From: Argopecten irradians
Lineage: Eukaryota > Mollusca > Bivalvia > Pectinida > Pectinidae
NCBI RefSeq assembly: GCF_041381155.1
Contig: NC_091144.1
Span: forward strand, 17,121,544-17,185,543
DNA: 64,000 bases
Direction of reading: 5' to 3'
This document shows, piece by piece, positions 1-12,386 of this stretch; the stretch's first letter is position 1; each line of letters opens with the position of its first letter. A model generated the notes under the pieces. The model saw only the letters and a program-made list of their open reading frames with translations. It was not told where the DNA came from and did no database searches. A program made the position numbers and the translations under genes.

Positions 1-238
1 GTGAGTGATTGATATCAATTAAGCGGTAATCGATATCACAGGTCGATAATGAAATATCTAATTACTGTAGCGTTACCAGTAATCAATCGTTTAATCAAAT
101 AGTTAATTTGATGTCATTTTTAGACAAAGGTGCTAATGAACTAACATCGGGGTTTAAACAGTGGTCATTTTAATGGGCACCGGACTTCAGTTTCTTATAA
201 TTTACATGTAATTTTTCGGTGAAACTTATCTCCGATTA

Positions 239-3231
239 TTGAAATTGCATACATACACGCCCGTGATTGGTATTTCCAGGCACCAACTCGAATTACAAAA
301 TACCTCTGCCACAGAAATTGATATAATTCTTACAAACAATTCCGATCTTATAAACCATAATGAAGTGTTATCTCCCGTATGCAGTAATCACTGTCCAATT
401 ATAATACATGTTTCTTTCAAAAGCAGAATGGAATAAAATTAATAATTAATAATATAATTAATATTAATAGATTGGGACTCCATATTTACAAATTATAATA
501 ATATAAATGATGCCTACTCTAAAACTTATTAACATATTTAATGAAATACCAAACAAGTATATTCCTCATAAAATCTATTACTATTTGACCCAATGACAAA
601 TCATGGATCACTTCGGAAATAAAATTCAGCTAAGACAAAAAAATAGGATACATATAAAAAAGCTAAAACTACCAATAGAGACAACAAGATTGGGTGAATT
701 TTAAATCATTTCGCAATGAAACCATCAGTCTGATTAAAAGAAGCTAAAGAAAACTATATCAAAAAATTACAAAATGAACTGTCTGATAACTCAACCTCTC
801 TCCTAAGAAGTGGTGGAAATATAGCCAAGTCAATAATCAAAATAAATAACCCTAGCACGATCTCTATCCCTCTGAAAGTTAACGGTAAAATACTTACTCA
901 TCCTCTTGATAAAGCTGAAGCGTTTAACAATTTTTTTACCAATATCTCCTCAAATATTATTGATACTAATCTTCCAGAATTACCTCCCTTGTGTCCATAT
1001 GAACTAACTGAAAAAAACTGTTATTGAACAAGATATATAAGATCAATTTAACATTTTAAAAACCAATAAACCTGCTGGACCTGATCCTCATCGTTAATAT
1101 ACCCATTAAAATTAATTTTTAATATGACACTATCATTGGAGAAATTTTCAAAACGGCAAATGTTAATGCACTTTACAAAGGTAAATGTGACAAAATGACT
1201 TAAATAATTATATGACCAAATGCAATTACATTTCTATTTGGTAAAATGTTAGAAAAATTACTTTTAAATATACTTATAATTATATCACAAGATATAACAT
1301 GATGTACGCTTTGTTTTCTGTGATATAAGTAAGGCATTTGATAGAGTTTGGCATTCAGGTCTTTTATATAAATTGCAGAAATATGGTATAAAGGGTAAAT
1401 TACTAGATTGGTTCAAGGTCTACTTATCTGACAGAAAACGAAGAGTAAATGTTGATGAATATAAATCCAACTTTAAGTCAATAAATGCGGGAGTACCCCA
1501 AGGATCGGTTCTTGGCCGCTTTCTATTTTTATTATATATAAATGATATATTGCTGATAATATTGCATCTAATATAAAATTATTTGTAATCTCAACATGAC
1601 TTTCATAAACATAAAATTATTTAGGACTAACATTTAACAGAAAGGGACATGGTCAGAACATATATCAAATATTTATGAAAAGGCATCATCCAGATTCAAT
1701 ATATTAAGAATTCTGAAACATAAACTTGATAGAAAAACTTCAAAAACTTTATATATATCACACATCAGGCCAGTTTTAGAATATGCAGATACGGTTTGGG
1801 ACAATTGTACAAAAAATGAGTCTGATCTGTTAGAATCTATTAAATCAGAAGCAATGAGAATTATAACTGGTCTAAGAAGAGGTACTTTTCATCATGTCCT
1901 TGACTCTGAAACACAATTAGAAACATTACAGAATAGACGTCATCAACACAAATTAACACTACTATATAGCATCCTAAACAACTATACACCAGCTTACTTA
2001 TATGACATTATACATCCTTACATAAATACTAATAATAACTATACATTTAGAAATGAAAGTTTTTTTAATGTACCACTTTCGAGAACGAACAATTATGATA
2101 ACAGTTTTTCCCCATCAGGCTATGATACTCTGGAACTCACTTGATCTATCTATCATAAATAGTTCACTCTCCATCTCTTTTGTTATATCAATTGTATATT
2201 TGTACTTATGGACCGTAAGGTCCACGGAATAAGATGAATTGAATAAATGCTACCTCTATTTTTTCTTTCAAAGGCAAGTTAAAACCAACCTTCCCTTCTT
2301 TAACCTCTACCATATTCAAAAATTGTAATCCAAGGAATTTAAATATACTTTTATGTCAATTACGTAATTATGCCAGTGATCTAAACTATGATAAATTTTC
2401 TGATCATTTGACTGATGATGGTTCATGTTTGTGTGGTCCTCAAATTGAAAATTCGAAACATTATTTATTGACTGTACTTTATTCTCTGATATCAGACACC
2501 ACATAACTACTACATGTATTTCTAATCTGATAGGTTTTATTAATGTTGAAATTCTTTTATCTGGATTTGATGATTTTTTAGATGTTATTAATGAAATTAT
2601 TCTAATGCATACAAGTAACTATATCAAAAAACAAAGAAATTTCAAATTTATAAATAATATGGAGTGTGTGTGCATGATGGTTTATATTTCGTATACCAGC
2701 TCTAAGCTAGCTTCATGTTCTCTTTCTTTTCTGAATTATATGTTTTACTTTGTACTATTTATTCTGCTTGTGTTTTCTTTTGTATATATAACTCTTCTTT
2801 GACCCGCTTGGGTATTCTATTACATATTTGTTATTTGAATTACTGTTATTTTCTTTATACTATTTATCCTGCTTGTATTTTCTTTTGTGTATATTACTTT
2901 TTTTGAACCGCTTGGGTATTTTATTACATATTTATTTTGCATATTTATTTTTCCATCAGTTGTATTATATTAAGTTATAAGCCTTTTTTCTTTTCTATTT
3001 TCATCATTACCTTTATTATATTTATTTATAAAAATTATCTATTTTTGTCATTTCCGGACATTGGAAAGGATTTGTATTGGCTGTGTCTGTTGTCTAATCC
3101 AATTGTTAACACATGTACATTGTACTTTATTAAATTTATGATCTATATTATAATTTTGTATATATTTATTGTATTATCAATAAAATATTTTGAAATAGAA
3201 ATTGGTATTGCTTGATTTAAAAAAAAAAAAA
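239..3231 (+). mobile_element. Decayed non-LTR retrotransposon (LINE), copy 1
   Basis: Fragments of a LINE polyprotein occur in order on the plus strand. The end of an APE-type endonuclease comes first (239-436, motif around CSNHCPI). A degraded linker follows, then reverse transcriptase motif GVPQGSVLG and LYINDI (1373-1576), the thumb region (1854-2144, GLRRGT and LQNRRHQ) and a Cys/His tail near 2410-2500. A 3' untranslated region with an AATAAA signal ends in an A run at 3219-3231. Many frameshifts and stops break it, for example a stop straight after GPDPHR. The FADD catalytic motif expected after LYINDI is not visible: the sequence reads KLF then stops soon after. It is dead, and 5'-truncated or degraded beyond recognition at its start. 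The RT layout resembles the jockey/CR1 group, but the clade is inferred by eye. Confidence 0.85.
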
Positions 3232-4840
3232 TTGCTTTCCAGGTTTTCATTCGTTATAATTTTCCTATTTTATTCCCAGAAGAAATTAAGGAGATCTTAA
3301 TCAATTAAGTAAATTCTATTTAATCTGTATCATTTATTTGTGTGTCCATTTTGTAGATACTAACCATAATCCTGATTAAATGGAGTGCGGAGATATTTAG
3401 GACATGTTCTGTTGTAATTGTTTTTTTAATGAGAGTGATCTCCCTTGTTGCACCTGTATACAATCCGGAAGTAGAAAATTACAGGTACGATGTTTGTAAT
3501 ATTCTGATGTTATTGTCGTTTTCACGATCATCTTTTGTATCCTTTGTATTGTAGGTGTGTTATATTTCCATGCTTTTGATAGTATTTCACTTCCGATTGT
3601 AAGCACAACTCTCTCACCTGTCCACAGGCACTTCACAGGTGTGCTGTTGTGTACTGTATACATGTCTATCAATCGTTATCATTATATATTATTTGTCCGT
3701 TATCTGTTGTGTCTGAAAGTATAACGCTAAGTACATGCACTACACATGTGACTGGTCGTCAGGTCTGGTCTCTTGATGATCGACCGTTGTCCGACCATTT
3801 TACCCCCAAAAATATGTTTCAGATTTTACTAATGTATGGTTACCCTCCATTGATCACGTATTCCCTACATTGTCTGACAACAATATACTTCAATGTAAGG
3901 TACATTATATATATATAATTTACGTACCTTCATCAATGTATTTCCAAGATAACACGTATTCATGACTGTGTGCATGTATCTATGCAAGGACTCCTCATTT
4001 ATGTCCTTGATATATGGTGATATAAGGAGTTCGGAACATACTTATTATAGCTATAAACCTAGTAAAAATGGCAGCACGAAGAAAAGAACATCTCGTATTT
4101 GTTTACCAAGGAATTGATCGAGTTTTATGAGTTAGGTTCTATGATACAATGTATATGTATGTATCTATATATGTAGACATTTGTGGCTGGACTTATTTTA
4201 TTTTCTTAAATCCTTTGGTGATTTTTTGTATATGTACAGTACATGCTTGACTCTTTAAACATATGAAGCAATTGAATCTTCAATCTATAATCTGCAATTT
4301 GAGATAAAATCATAATATGGACTAAGTTGTTATCCAATAATATAACTGTCAATTTTCAGTCTTATCATGATAAGTAAAGTGTCCTATTTAGATCATATAT
4401 ATATATGTTACATTGGAGATTTAGATGATTTAAATAATAGTACTATATAAATTCTATAATTCCATATGCAGATATAATTAACATAATGCATTTGTTTTTG
4501 TATAGATGTGGTTGTTATATTGATGAATTGATTAACTTTGGTTCTAGCTAAAGAAAAAATGTCCAAAATATTTTGCAAATATATATATTTTCTTTTGTAT
4601 TCAAGGGAATCAAATATAATCATGAATAATTTGAGTATGATTTATTTTCAGGTACATTGTGGTACAAGTGTATACAGTATTGAGGTTATTTCTAAGATGA
4701 ATGACTCTTTTAACATCATGTAAAAATCAGGCTATTTCAATGAACTTAAATTATATACGAAGTTAAACCAAAAAACCGTTTCTCTAAAACACATCTGATT
4801 TCGTTCTTCCATAGTCATGTAGTCTTGAATTGTCGACAAT
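3232..4840. other. Non-coding flank shared by both segmental copies
   Basis: No open frame, splice pattern or repeat signature convinced me here. In the other copy (16279-17934) the same sequence is the immediate upstream region of the PPxY membrane-protein gene. It may therefore be that gene's promoter region, copied without the gene. No clear TATA box was identified in either copy. Confidence 0.6.
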
Positions 4841-4868
4841 TTAAAATATGAATCACTTTCTTAGCAAA

Positions 4869-5009
4869 AATCGAAAAGGGTCGACATATCATGGCGATGG
4901 TGACAGTAAAAATAGGATTTGTAAATATTGTTTATCACATGAGGTCGAGGATGAAGCTCACATTTCGTATAAGTTCATGTACAAATATCGAGACCCAACT
5001 CTGTTTTGA
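4869..5009 (+). mobile_element. LINE C-terminal zinc-motif relic
   Basis: Reading from 4869, the frame gives RICKYC, then LSHEVEDEAH, then YRDPTLF before a stop at 5007-5009. The pattern CxxC, then VEDE-x-H, is typical of the cysteine-rich tail that follows reverse transcriptase in many invertebrate LINEs. The last expected cysteine is replaced by another residue. It is unrelated in sequence to the LINE of the segmental duplication and begins about 30 bp beyond the duplication breakpoint. No RT domain is adjacent, so this is an isolated fragment. Confidence 0.5.
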
Positions 5010-5104
5010 AATGCTAATTATTCATTCATTGATATTTGTCAATTCGTATTTATACAAGAGATCCCAGAGGGATCTTATATTAGCGCCCACCAAAGAACGA
5101 TCTT

Positions 5105-5385
5105 TGTCAGACAATTGAAAGAGTGATCTTTTCTCTGCTTTTCAAACTTTCACTATCAAAATCCAAGATGGCAGCCTGTCGGCCATCTTGTTGACTGATC
5201 GATCCCATTATGAAATATGAACAACTAAGGCCCTAAGGGAACATACATATCAAAGTTGAGACAGATCCTTTCACTACTTTCTACGAAATAGCGATGAAAA
5301 AACTCTTCAACTATCAAAATTCAAGATGACGGCCGGTCGCGATCGGCCATCTTGATGACTGATCGATCCCATGATCTATGTACAA
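5105..5385. repeat. Two diverged tandem units with an internal palindrome
   Basis: Two related units of about 125-135 bp follow one another. Each contains an ACTATCAAAATYCAAGATG stretch, a short palindrome built from aagatgRc and gccatctt, and gactgatcgatcccat followed by an acaactag-like end. They are probably half-units of a dispersed repeat common in bivalves; the family name is not known to me. Confidence 0.6.
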
Positions 5386-6769
5386 CTAGATGATGATGGT
5401 GGGCTAGAAATATAAGTCCAATAGTCTGTGGCACACATGCTTGTGTAACAAACCGCATATTATAGGGGAAATCTTAAAATTAACCCAGGGGTTCCTAAAG
5501 ATGTGTAAAGAGAGTCAGCACTGCCGGGGACATAGCGCAGGAGCTTGACTTTCTATCAATAATATATAATATAACATAAATAAAAAATACCCCTATTAGC
5601 CTGAAGGTCCCTTCTCGGCAAAGCATCGTCATCTAGGCTTTCCTAAGTCTCACACCAAAATAAACCTTGTATTGTAAGATACTAACCATGTACATGTATT
5701 CTCCATATATACTGTTGGTTGAAGAAATCGTGCCATGTCCCTGTGCCTGTGGACATCTTGCACGGATAGTTTTTTATACTGTATATAACTAAAAGAGTAG
5801 GTCAAATAGTAAGTAAACACCTATTGTATGCAGCTTATATATGGGCTACGATATCACAACTAGTCAATTATTTTCGTGGGTCATCGTTTAGTTCTAAGAG
5901 CGTAGCCGAAGACCATAATAGCGATTTGTTGACTTTCCGGACCTACCCAACACCATAAACGTTATAACTACCTATATATGCCTATATATATTGTGATGTG
6001 TTGACTTGAAGTGGTTGAGATAAATTTGCATACGTAATGAAGGGAAAGAGGGACATGTCGTCATTAGTTCGTGGTCAGTCCACCATGTTGTTTATAATGT
6101 AAAGACCGAAAATTAGTATCAATGGTTTCACGTGGAATTATCAATAACCAATCAAAAATCAGTAGGTTTTACTAGTAATAACGTGTCTAACCAATCCAGT
6201 CTCTGTCCTCGGAGAATGTAGGAGTTACCTCTCTTTAAACAAAACGAGAAACAACTTGCCTGCTTAGAGACAGTCTGCAACCGAAATGACCGAGCACAGG
6301 GATATGCCAATTAGTTACAGATTATATAATCATGGACCCACCAGAGTGCCTTAAGGCCATTTTAGACGTTTTAGAGGTCTAGATCAAAAAATGATAAAAA
6401 TCATACTCTACACGGTACTGTAAGTATGTCCAATAATAATTTAATTTTTGTTTCACTTATGGAATAAAGCGATAGGCCCACGTTCAAATCAAGTTTTGAT
6501 CTTATATATATATATATATATATATGAATATCTACATTGTAAGAACTTATATAAGTAATTACTTTTCTGTCAGTAAATCATTGATAGGCAGTTTGCCCAG
6601 GTTGTCGGGACAGACAGTTTCACGAACATTACATAACTTTAAAATTACCTAGGAAAGCATAGAAGTTTAGAAAAAAACTTTATAAATACTGATTTATACA
6701 TGGCATTCTTGTATCGTTTTCAGTAAAAGACCAAATACATCGATAAGGCAATCAATTAAAAAAACATAA
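5386..6769. other. Gene-free spacer with a MITE half and a TA microsatellite
   Basis: No gene was found here. 5653-5696 matches one terminal arm of the small inverted-repeat element at 25728-25857 (caccaaaataaa through gatactaaccatg); the other arm is missing. 6503-6525 is a perfect TA dinucleotide run. The right edge approaches the 3' end of the cdc25-like gene. Confidence 0.6.
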
Positions 6770-6775
6770 TTTATT
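6770..6775 (-). terminator. Candidate poly(A) signal of the cdc25-like gene
   Basis: The minus strand reads AATAAA here, about 260 nt after the stop codon at 7034. A variant signal, ATTAAA, lies closer at 6969-6964. Either could end the transcript; the sequence alone cannot choose. Confidence 0.4.
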
Positions 6776-7033
6776 AAACAATCAAATAATTGTGATGTAC
6801 ATAAATAAATAAAGAAAGCACGTCATCTAAAATAGCACTATATAACAACATATAACAAAGAGATACTTGGTATAATTTGGTGTCAACACTCAGTCTTGTA
6901 TCGTGTGCGCCCTTCTACTTGCATTGTGTCATTTCCGGCTTAAATGTCATTTTATAGTCTGTCATTTAATCTATCATTTTCTTGTTCCATAGTAAGAAAG
7001 CCTTAAATGTCTATATGCAGTTGAGATGGGTTT

Positions 7034-10000
7034 TTATGGACGACGAGACAATGCTCTTTTCCTTTCTCCTACAGCCCAGGACTTGGATCTTGACCGGAAG
7101 TGACGTAGATCACCGCAGTGACCCGGATGAATCATTGGCTTGTATTCCATAGGCTGGCACAGAGTCTTAAAAATAAAAGTTCTATATAGACAAAGATAGA
7201 TAAAGAGATAGAATGAAAGATTTTAGAGCATACACAACTAAAAAATAATTAACCATAACTTGATCAGTTCCACGTGTTGACGTGTTCTCTATTTTTTCTT
7301 AGCCGAGAGAAAAAGGTACGAGATAGATTGTGCATTTTCTTCACAATATAATGAAATCAATTTTCTGCATTACACTGTAAATTGTTCATTACCTTGTCTG
7401 TGTGGTAGAACTTCTTATAGCCGCCGTCAAGTAAGTAAATCTCGGGGAAGGTCAAGGTCGGGTAGCTAGCCTCGTTTTGAGCACGGTCCTGGGTCCTTAA
7501 GAATCGCATCCTGTTGAAAATACAAGATTACATTATAAAGTGATATAATATAAAGTCGGATTGATATTTGACACCAAATAAACTAAATGACAAAGTAATA
7601 TAATTGGACACGAAAATTGCATTACAAATTTTAGTATAAATGGAAAACGACATCTAGAAAATGGTTGAGTCTATTGTAGCATAATTTGATACATTATTCG
7701 GAAGAGTGGTTGGGAAAATATTCCAAAAATTGGATACTTTTCGATAGGTTTTATTCAAACTTTTACATCAGTTCACTAACTTACATTCTAGGTCCTCTCT
7801 CAGATGAAAATTCACAGTGGAAAATAATAATGTCCCTCTTTCCGGTGACGTCACGCACATGCGTGTCGTGAAGCAGCTGCTTGACCTGGTCACGTGTGTA
7901 TCTATTCTCTGCATCCTGATGGAAAAATAAACATTATTTATTAGATTCATTTACACTAATTGTTGATTTTGATTATTTTTGCAAGGCTTGAACTGAAATT
8001 TTTAGAGACTGGGAATTCCTTGTGTCTATTTATAGCCAGATCACCGGATTTGCAATGTCAACCTCTGAACAGGTGTTCATCGGTTACATGTTGACATTGC
8101 AATTTGTCAAGACCTGTTCGAGCGTTCTAGACCAATCAGAAAACTGCAAAATTCACAGTCATATAACAAAAAGCAATACACCAAATTTAATTGAAATCGG
8201 ACAATAAATAACAAAGTTATCGAGCGGAAACCATTTATCTATCTGTTTTGACGATTTTAAAGTCCTGTATCGCTTGCAAATATTGATGGATTTTGACCAT
8301 TATTGAAATCATCCGAGATCTTATTGATAAAAAGCAATTTATAAAATTTGGTTGAAATTGTACAATAAATATTTAAGTTATTGAGCGGAAACCACGTATT
8401 TATCTGTTTTGACGATTTTAAAGTCCCATAACTCTTGCAAATATTGACGGATTTTGTCCATTATCGAACTCATTGATATAAAGCAACATACCAAAGGTTG
8501 AAATCGGAAAATAAATAATTAAGTTATCGCACGGAAACCGTTTCCCGGACGCCGACGACGCCGACACCGACACCGACATATGTGATACCTAAATGTCGCC
8601 CTTGCGTTGCAGGCGACACACACAATAAAACTGTTTACCATATCTCTTTATAAGTAAAAAATATAAATCATTTTTATAAAACTGGAAAAGTTTTGCTTTG
8701 ATTTATACACACCTTGATGTGACCTCCTTCAAACTCGTAAGGGTATCGACAGTCGACGATCCTGTAAGAACTGATGGCGTCATCATAAGCTCCGGTCAGT
8801 AAATCGGTCATCTGTATGAAAAGGAAATGAATATAATCGTACATGTATTTACAATTTACTTATTAAATGACAAAATCAAATACAGATATTTTGATTTATT
8901 TCTAACAAAATGTTCTAAAATTTATCTAGTCTAATAGATAGATAATATAGAAATCTAGAATCTATGCAGGAACTCAAACATGGCAACACCTGATTTGAAT
9001 ACCATATTTATAATTGTTATTCTTAATTTCTTTGATCTATAAAGTACCGAAACTTTTTGGTATAAAGAATAATGTTTTTAATTTTTTCCCCTTTTTTGCG
9101 AGGGGGAGGGGAGGTCTGATAACAATCTTATCCTTACCGTATCAGCAGAAATAGATTTGAGGTCCTGATGTTTGCCCCGGATGGTCGGCAGACAAAACGT
9201 GTCTGTCCCGTCCCCAATCAAATCCTCCTCCTCTACCAAACGGTTGACAGCATCCTTCACGTCAGCTGGTGATACTTGACCTTCCTGTGAAATCAATACA
9301 CGGGTAAGTTTGATAGAATTATTTTGGAATCTCAGTAGATTGTTTTCGACCTTGGGTAGGAATTGCAATTTTAACATGTATTGAATATGATATATTACTT
9401 TAAAGTGTTTCTTTTCTTTTTAATATTTGCGATAATTTTCATTTTTTTTATGTTATCTTTTTACAAGTTTTTGGAAATATGAATTGATTCAGTAAAATAT
9501 CAAGTCCTAACTTGTTCAAAGATAGTATTAGCGACCTATCGCAGTAGTAAGTTTTAATCCTTTCCATTTGATAAATTGCCCTATTCTATAGTTTACCTCA
9601 TACAGCATCGTCCTCCTCTTAGGCGAGGGGGCAGCAGAGTCATCATCGCGATGACGCTTGCCTGAGAAGATGGAACGCTTGACACCGACATGGTTAGCAC
9701 TGCGAGTCTGAAAAAAAAGAAGCTCTCAAAATATTACCAGGAGAAATAATAATCTGGTTACACATTATCTATATTCATTCATCTGAAAGCATTAGGTTAG
9801 ATGATAATAAACATTTCTAGTTGTTTGTTAAATCAAAACATATAATAAAAGAATCTTTTGGACATATATTTTCACATAAAATTATCAAAGTTATACGTAT
9901 TTAAAAAAAAATGAACTGTAGGTCTACTTACATTTGGCGAAGGGGAGGCGAACACGTTACCAAAATCTAGCCGGGTTGTGACCTTGACATCGGCTGATGG

Positions 10001-11367
10001 GTTCTGTAACATATCAATTATCTTAATGTTAACTTCTGTTTTGTATGTTAAACATTGTAAATCCAATAAAACGCTTATTGGGCAAACCTGAAGAGATATT
10101 GTGGAATTCAATGAAAATAAACACAATGATCAGATTTAAGAGAAAAAAAATTGAAGATACATGATCTACGGTGGCTGATTTATGCCATTTTGTCTTTTCG
10201 TCTTTTCGCCCCGAAAAGACGAAAATTAAATATCTTAATTCTCGTCTTTTCGTCTTTTCGCCCCGAAAAGACGAAAATTAACAAATTTAAATTTCGTCTT
10301 TTCGCGGCGAAAAGACGAAAAGTCAAACACGAAAAGACGAAAGTGAAGCACGCTAATTAGCGCCTTTAATTTTCGTCTTTTCGCCTTCAAAAATCTCGTC
10401 TTTTCGCCCCAACAAGACGACAACTAACAAACCTTAATTTTCGTCTTTTCGCCACGAAAAGACGAAAATTAACAAACCTTAAATTTCGTCTTTTCGTCTT
10501 TTCGCCTTTTCGCCCCGAAAAAATACAAATTACAGATATACTTTGTCATCTATCATATACGACGAAGATTATAACGTAATTTCTAATGTACAATTATGAT
10601 GAAGACCATGTCATATGTATGTAGTCAAAATGTCTTTTCAAATAATACACATGTACAGTACATTGTACCTACTGATTGACTGTTCTAATTAACTGTATTT
10701 GAGCAATTTCTTGGTACAAGTCCTTCCTTTAAACTCAAAGTCTTCACGAGTTGTCTTTCATAAATTATTTTGTTAACAAGTTTATCAGTGGTTCAAACGC
10801 TTTCAAATATTACCCGCCGACAACTTTTTTTTTTTAAAGTTGTGTAGGGGAGGCAACTCCTCTAAGTGCTTGTTTAGCATCTTAAGTTCGTTATGATCCT
10901 AAATATAAACGGCTATGTTATGATAAGCGTAATTGCTAAAGAGGGCGATTACAACACAAAAAATAAGATATTAATGAATTTTAAAAAATGTATCAATCAT
11001 GCTAAAGGATTTGCGGAATGATGAATCTGTTTTCGCCGCGAAAAGACGAAATTTAAATTTGTTAAATTTCGTCTTTTCGGGGCGAAAAGACGAAAATTAA
11101 GGTTTCTTAATTCTCGTCTTTTCGGGGCGAAAAGACGAAAAGACGAAATGGCACAAATTAGCCACCGTAATGATCAGATGATATTTTGCATAACTTATAA
11201 AAACAATACTTAGTTCTCACCGCATTATCATCCATTCCAAGACCCGAATCTTCGTCGTCGAATAACTGACAGAGGTTCCTTTTCACTTCTGGGGTAAGTA
11301 TGGATGTGACCTCTTCATCGTTAAAGTGAAGGCTGCGACACGGGGTCAAGGTCAATGTGGAAGTCAT
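7034..11367 (-). CDS. cdc25: Cdc25-type M-phase inducer phosphatase
   Basis: Seven coding introns join eight coding segments in one frame: 11367-11221, 10003-9932, 9707-9597, 9284-9138, 8811-8713, 7915-7785, 7510-7393, 7165-7034. All have AG acceptors and GT donors. The product is 318 aa, short for an animal Cdc25 because the N-terminal regulatory part is small. The rhodanese-fold catalytic domain starts near residue 122 ([23 protein letters not shown]). It carries [17 protein letters not shown] with the back-door Cys180, then [12 protein letters not shown] with catalytic Cys226 and Arg232 (the CX5R loop). The substrate-facing tail [11 protein letters not shown] closes the protein. Known family role: it removes inhibitory phosphates from the Thr-Tyr pair of CDKs to trigger mitosis. 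Residues 83-110 hold basic clusters (KRHR, PKRR) and an SPKR CDK-like site, suggesting nuclear entry and feedback phosphorylation. After GPRM the usual Cys is Met237. The start was chosen as the first ATG (MTSTLTLTP), three bases after a splice acceptor. Confidence 0.95.
8022..8620. repeat. Tandem repeat in a cdc25 intron
   Basis: Within the intron between 8712 and 7916, units of roughly 150 bp recur. Their shared words are gttatcgagcggaaacc, tctgttttgacgatttt, and gcaaatattgaYggattttg. There are two fuller units and one shortened unit. The block ends in a CCGACGACGCCGACACC stretch and cttgcgttgcaggcgaca, which looks like the end of a dispersed element with internal tandem expansion. No transposon proteins are present. 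Confidence 0.7.
10161..11175. mobile_element. Foldback DNA element in first coding intron of cdc25
   Basis: The element runs from 10167 to 11169. Its ends are inverted copies (TACGGTGGCTRATTTRTGCC at the left, its complement at the right) and are bounded by the direct repeat atgatc at 10161-10166 and 11170-11175, a probable 6-bp target-site duplication. Inside each arm the palindromic word ttttcgtcttttcgccccg and its complement recur many times, spaced by short AT-rich linkers such as aaattaacaaa. The left arm reaches about 10520 and the right arm begins near 11030. The ~500-bp centre is unique and codes for nothing visible. This is the layout of a foldback or Tc/MITE-like non-autonomous element. 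An 11-bp repeat, aatgatcagat, at 10124 and 11169 is an alternative but less well placed duplication. Confidence 0.8.
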
Positions 11368-11599
11368 TACCTGATTAAATAAGAATCAGTTATTTCTTTA
11401 TACACGTGTAAATACATTATCGATAACCATGGTATGGTATAAGTAGATTTCTTTCAGTAAGTTTTACACGCATGAATACATTCTTGGTAACCATGGTTGT
11501 ATAAATAGAAACATAAGCCTAAAGATGAATTTTTGTAATGGAAAGCTCTTATAAATCACAAACATTTTTATTTTTCATATTTATTATTTCCTCAGTTCC

Positions 11600-11790
11600 A
11601 TTATTCCGTCTTTGCATATTACAGAGTTAGCTTCCTTGTGGGTAGTTGTCGATTGTTACGTCATTATTTTGTGAGCACAATTCACGTCGTTTTCTCAGAA
11701 ACGTATGACGTTAAGTTCGCAAACATATGACGTCACAATCAAAACCTACCCGCAAGTGAAGATAACTCTGTAATATGCAAATTCGGAATA
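11600..11790. mobile_element. Short inverted-repeat MITE
   Basis: The outer ~45 bp form an inverted repeat: tttgcatattacagagtt near the left end pairs with aactctgtaatatgcaaa near the right. The arms extend outward to tattccg and cggaata and inward to gggtag and ctaccc. A related but more decayed copy lies at 57425-57515. It has no coding capacity and sits in the 5' intron of the cdc25-like gene. Confidence 0.75.
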
Positions 11791-12010
11791 TTAAGTTATA
11801 AGCCTTTTTTTTCTTTTCTATTTTCATCATCACCTGTATTATATTCATTTATAAGAATTATTTACTTTTGTCATTTTCGGACATTGGAAAGGATTTGTAT
11901 AGGCTGTGTCTGTTGTCTAATCCAATTGTTAATACATTTTACTTTATTATATTTATGATCTACATTATAATTTTGTTTAAATCTATTGTATTACCAATAA
12001 AATATTTGGA
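11791..12010 (+). mobile_element. 5'-truncated LINE tail
   Basis: This ~220-bp stretch matches the 3' untranslated end of the LINE in the segmental copies (2973-3205 and 16021-16250): ttaagttataagcc at the start, catttYcggacattggaaag in the middle, caataaaatattt at the end. Only the tail is present, as expected from incomplete target-primed reverse transcription. It abuts the MITE at 11600-11790. It differs from both long copies at many positions, so it is a separate insertion and not part of the duplication. Confidence 0.85.
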
Positions 12011-12261
12011 AAATGAAATAAATCACAAACAAATAAATCTAATCTACTTTGCCACAAAGACATAATGATTTTTTTAACTAAATTTAACACAAAACTTGTT
12101 TAATTCATTAAAAGGATTTAAAAGTTAGTATCCTTTTAATATATATTGAATTAAGGCTTTTATTTATTTAAACTAGTACCATTGACCAAGCAGGAATAAA
12201 TATACCTAAAACATTTAAGACACGAAAATTTCATTGTTCAGTTATTATAAAATAAACTTAC

Positions 12262-12363
12262 GAATAAATCCGATGACAACTCCAATAACGTTGAAGACTG
12301 GAGAAGAATCTAAATTCCGCTTAAGGTAAATGGACGTCGATTACGATGATGAAGAGTTTCGAT
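12262..12363 (-). other. Non-coding first exon of the cdc25-like gene (predicted)
   Basis: On the minus strand a consensus donor GTAAGT begins at 12261. The next acceptor, at 11372-11371, lies three bases before the start codon. The sequence between 12363 and 12262 has no ATG in frame with the coding exon. It would be a 5' untranslated exon whose start is placed about 30 bp after the TATA box. The transcription start is inferred. Confidence 0.55.
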
Positions 12364-12386
12364 GAAAACTTAATATAAGATACGTG

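Larger units (their letters stand above)
1..4840 (+). repeat. Segmental duplication, copy 1
   Basis: This stretch matches 13048-17934 almost base for base in the same orientation, with scattered small indels and one locally divergent patch (about 4395-4450 against 17470-17560). The match is already running at base 1, so the left limit lies outside the window. It stops at 4840, just after the shared word gtcgacaat. It holds a decayed LINE and about 1.6 kb of non-coding flank. Copy 1 has extra single-base insertions relative to copy 2, so it is the more degraded copy. In copy 2 the flank leads straight into a live gene (17975); here it leads into unrelated repeats. Copy 1 is therefore probably the derived one, carrying an orphaned upstream region. 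Confidence 0.95.

Noticed and set aside
10151-10423. Open frames on both strands with KRRK-type repeats
   Set aside because: They are translations of the foldback element's repeated word, open on both strands because the word is self-complementary.
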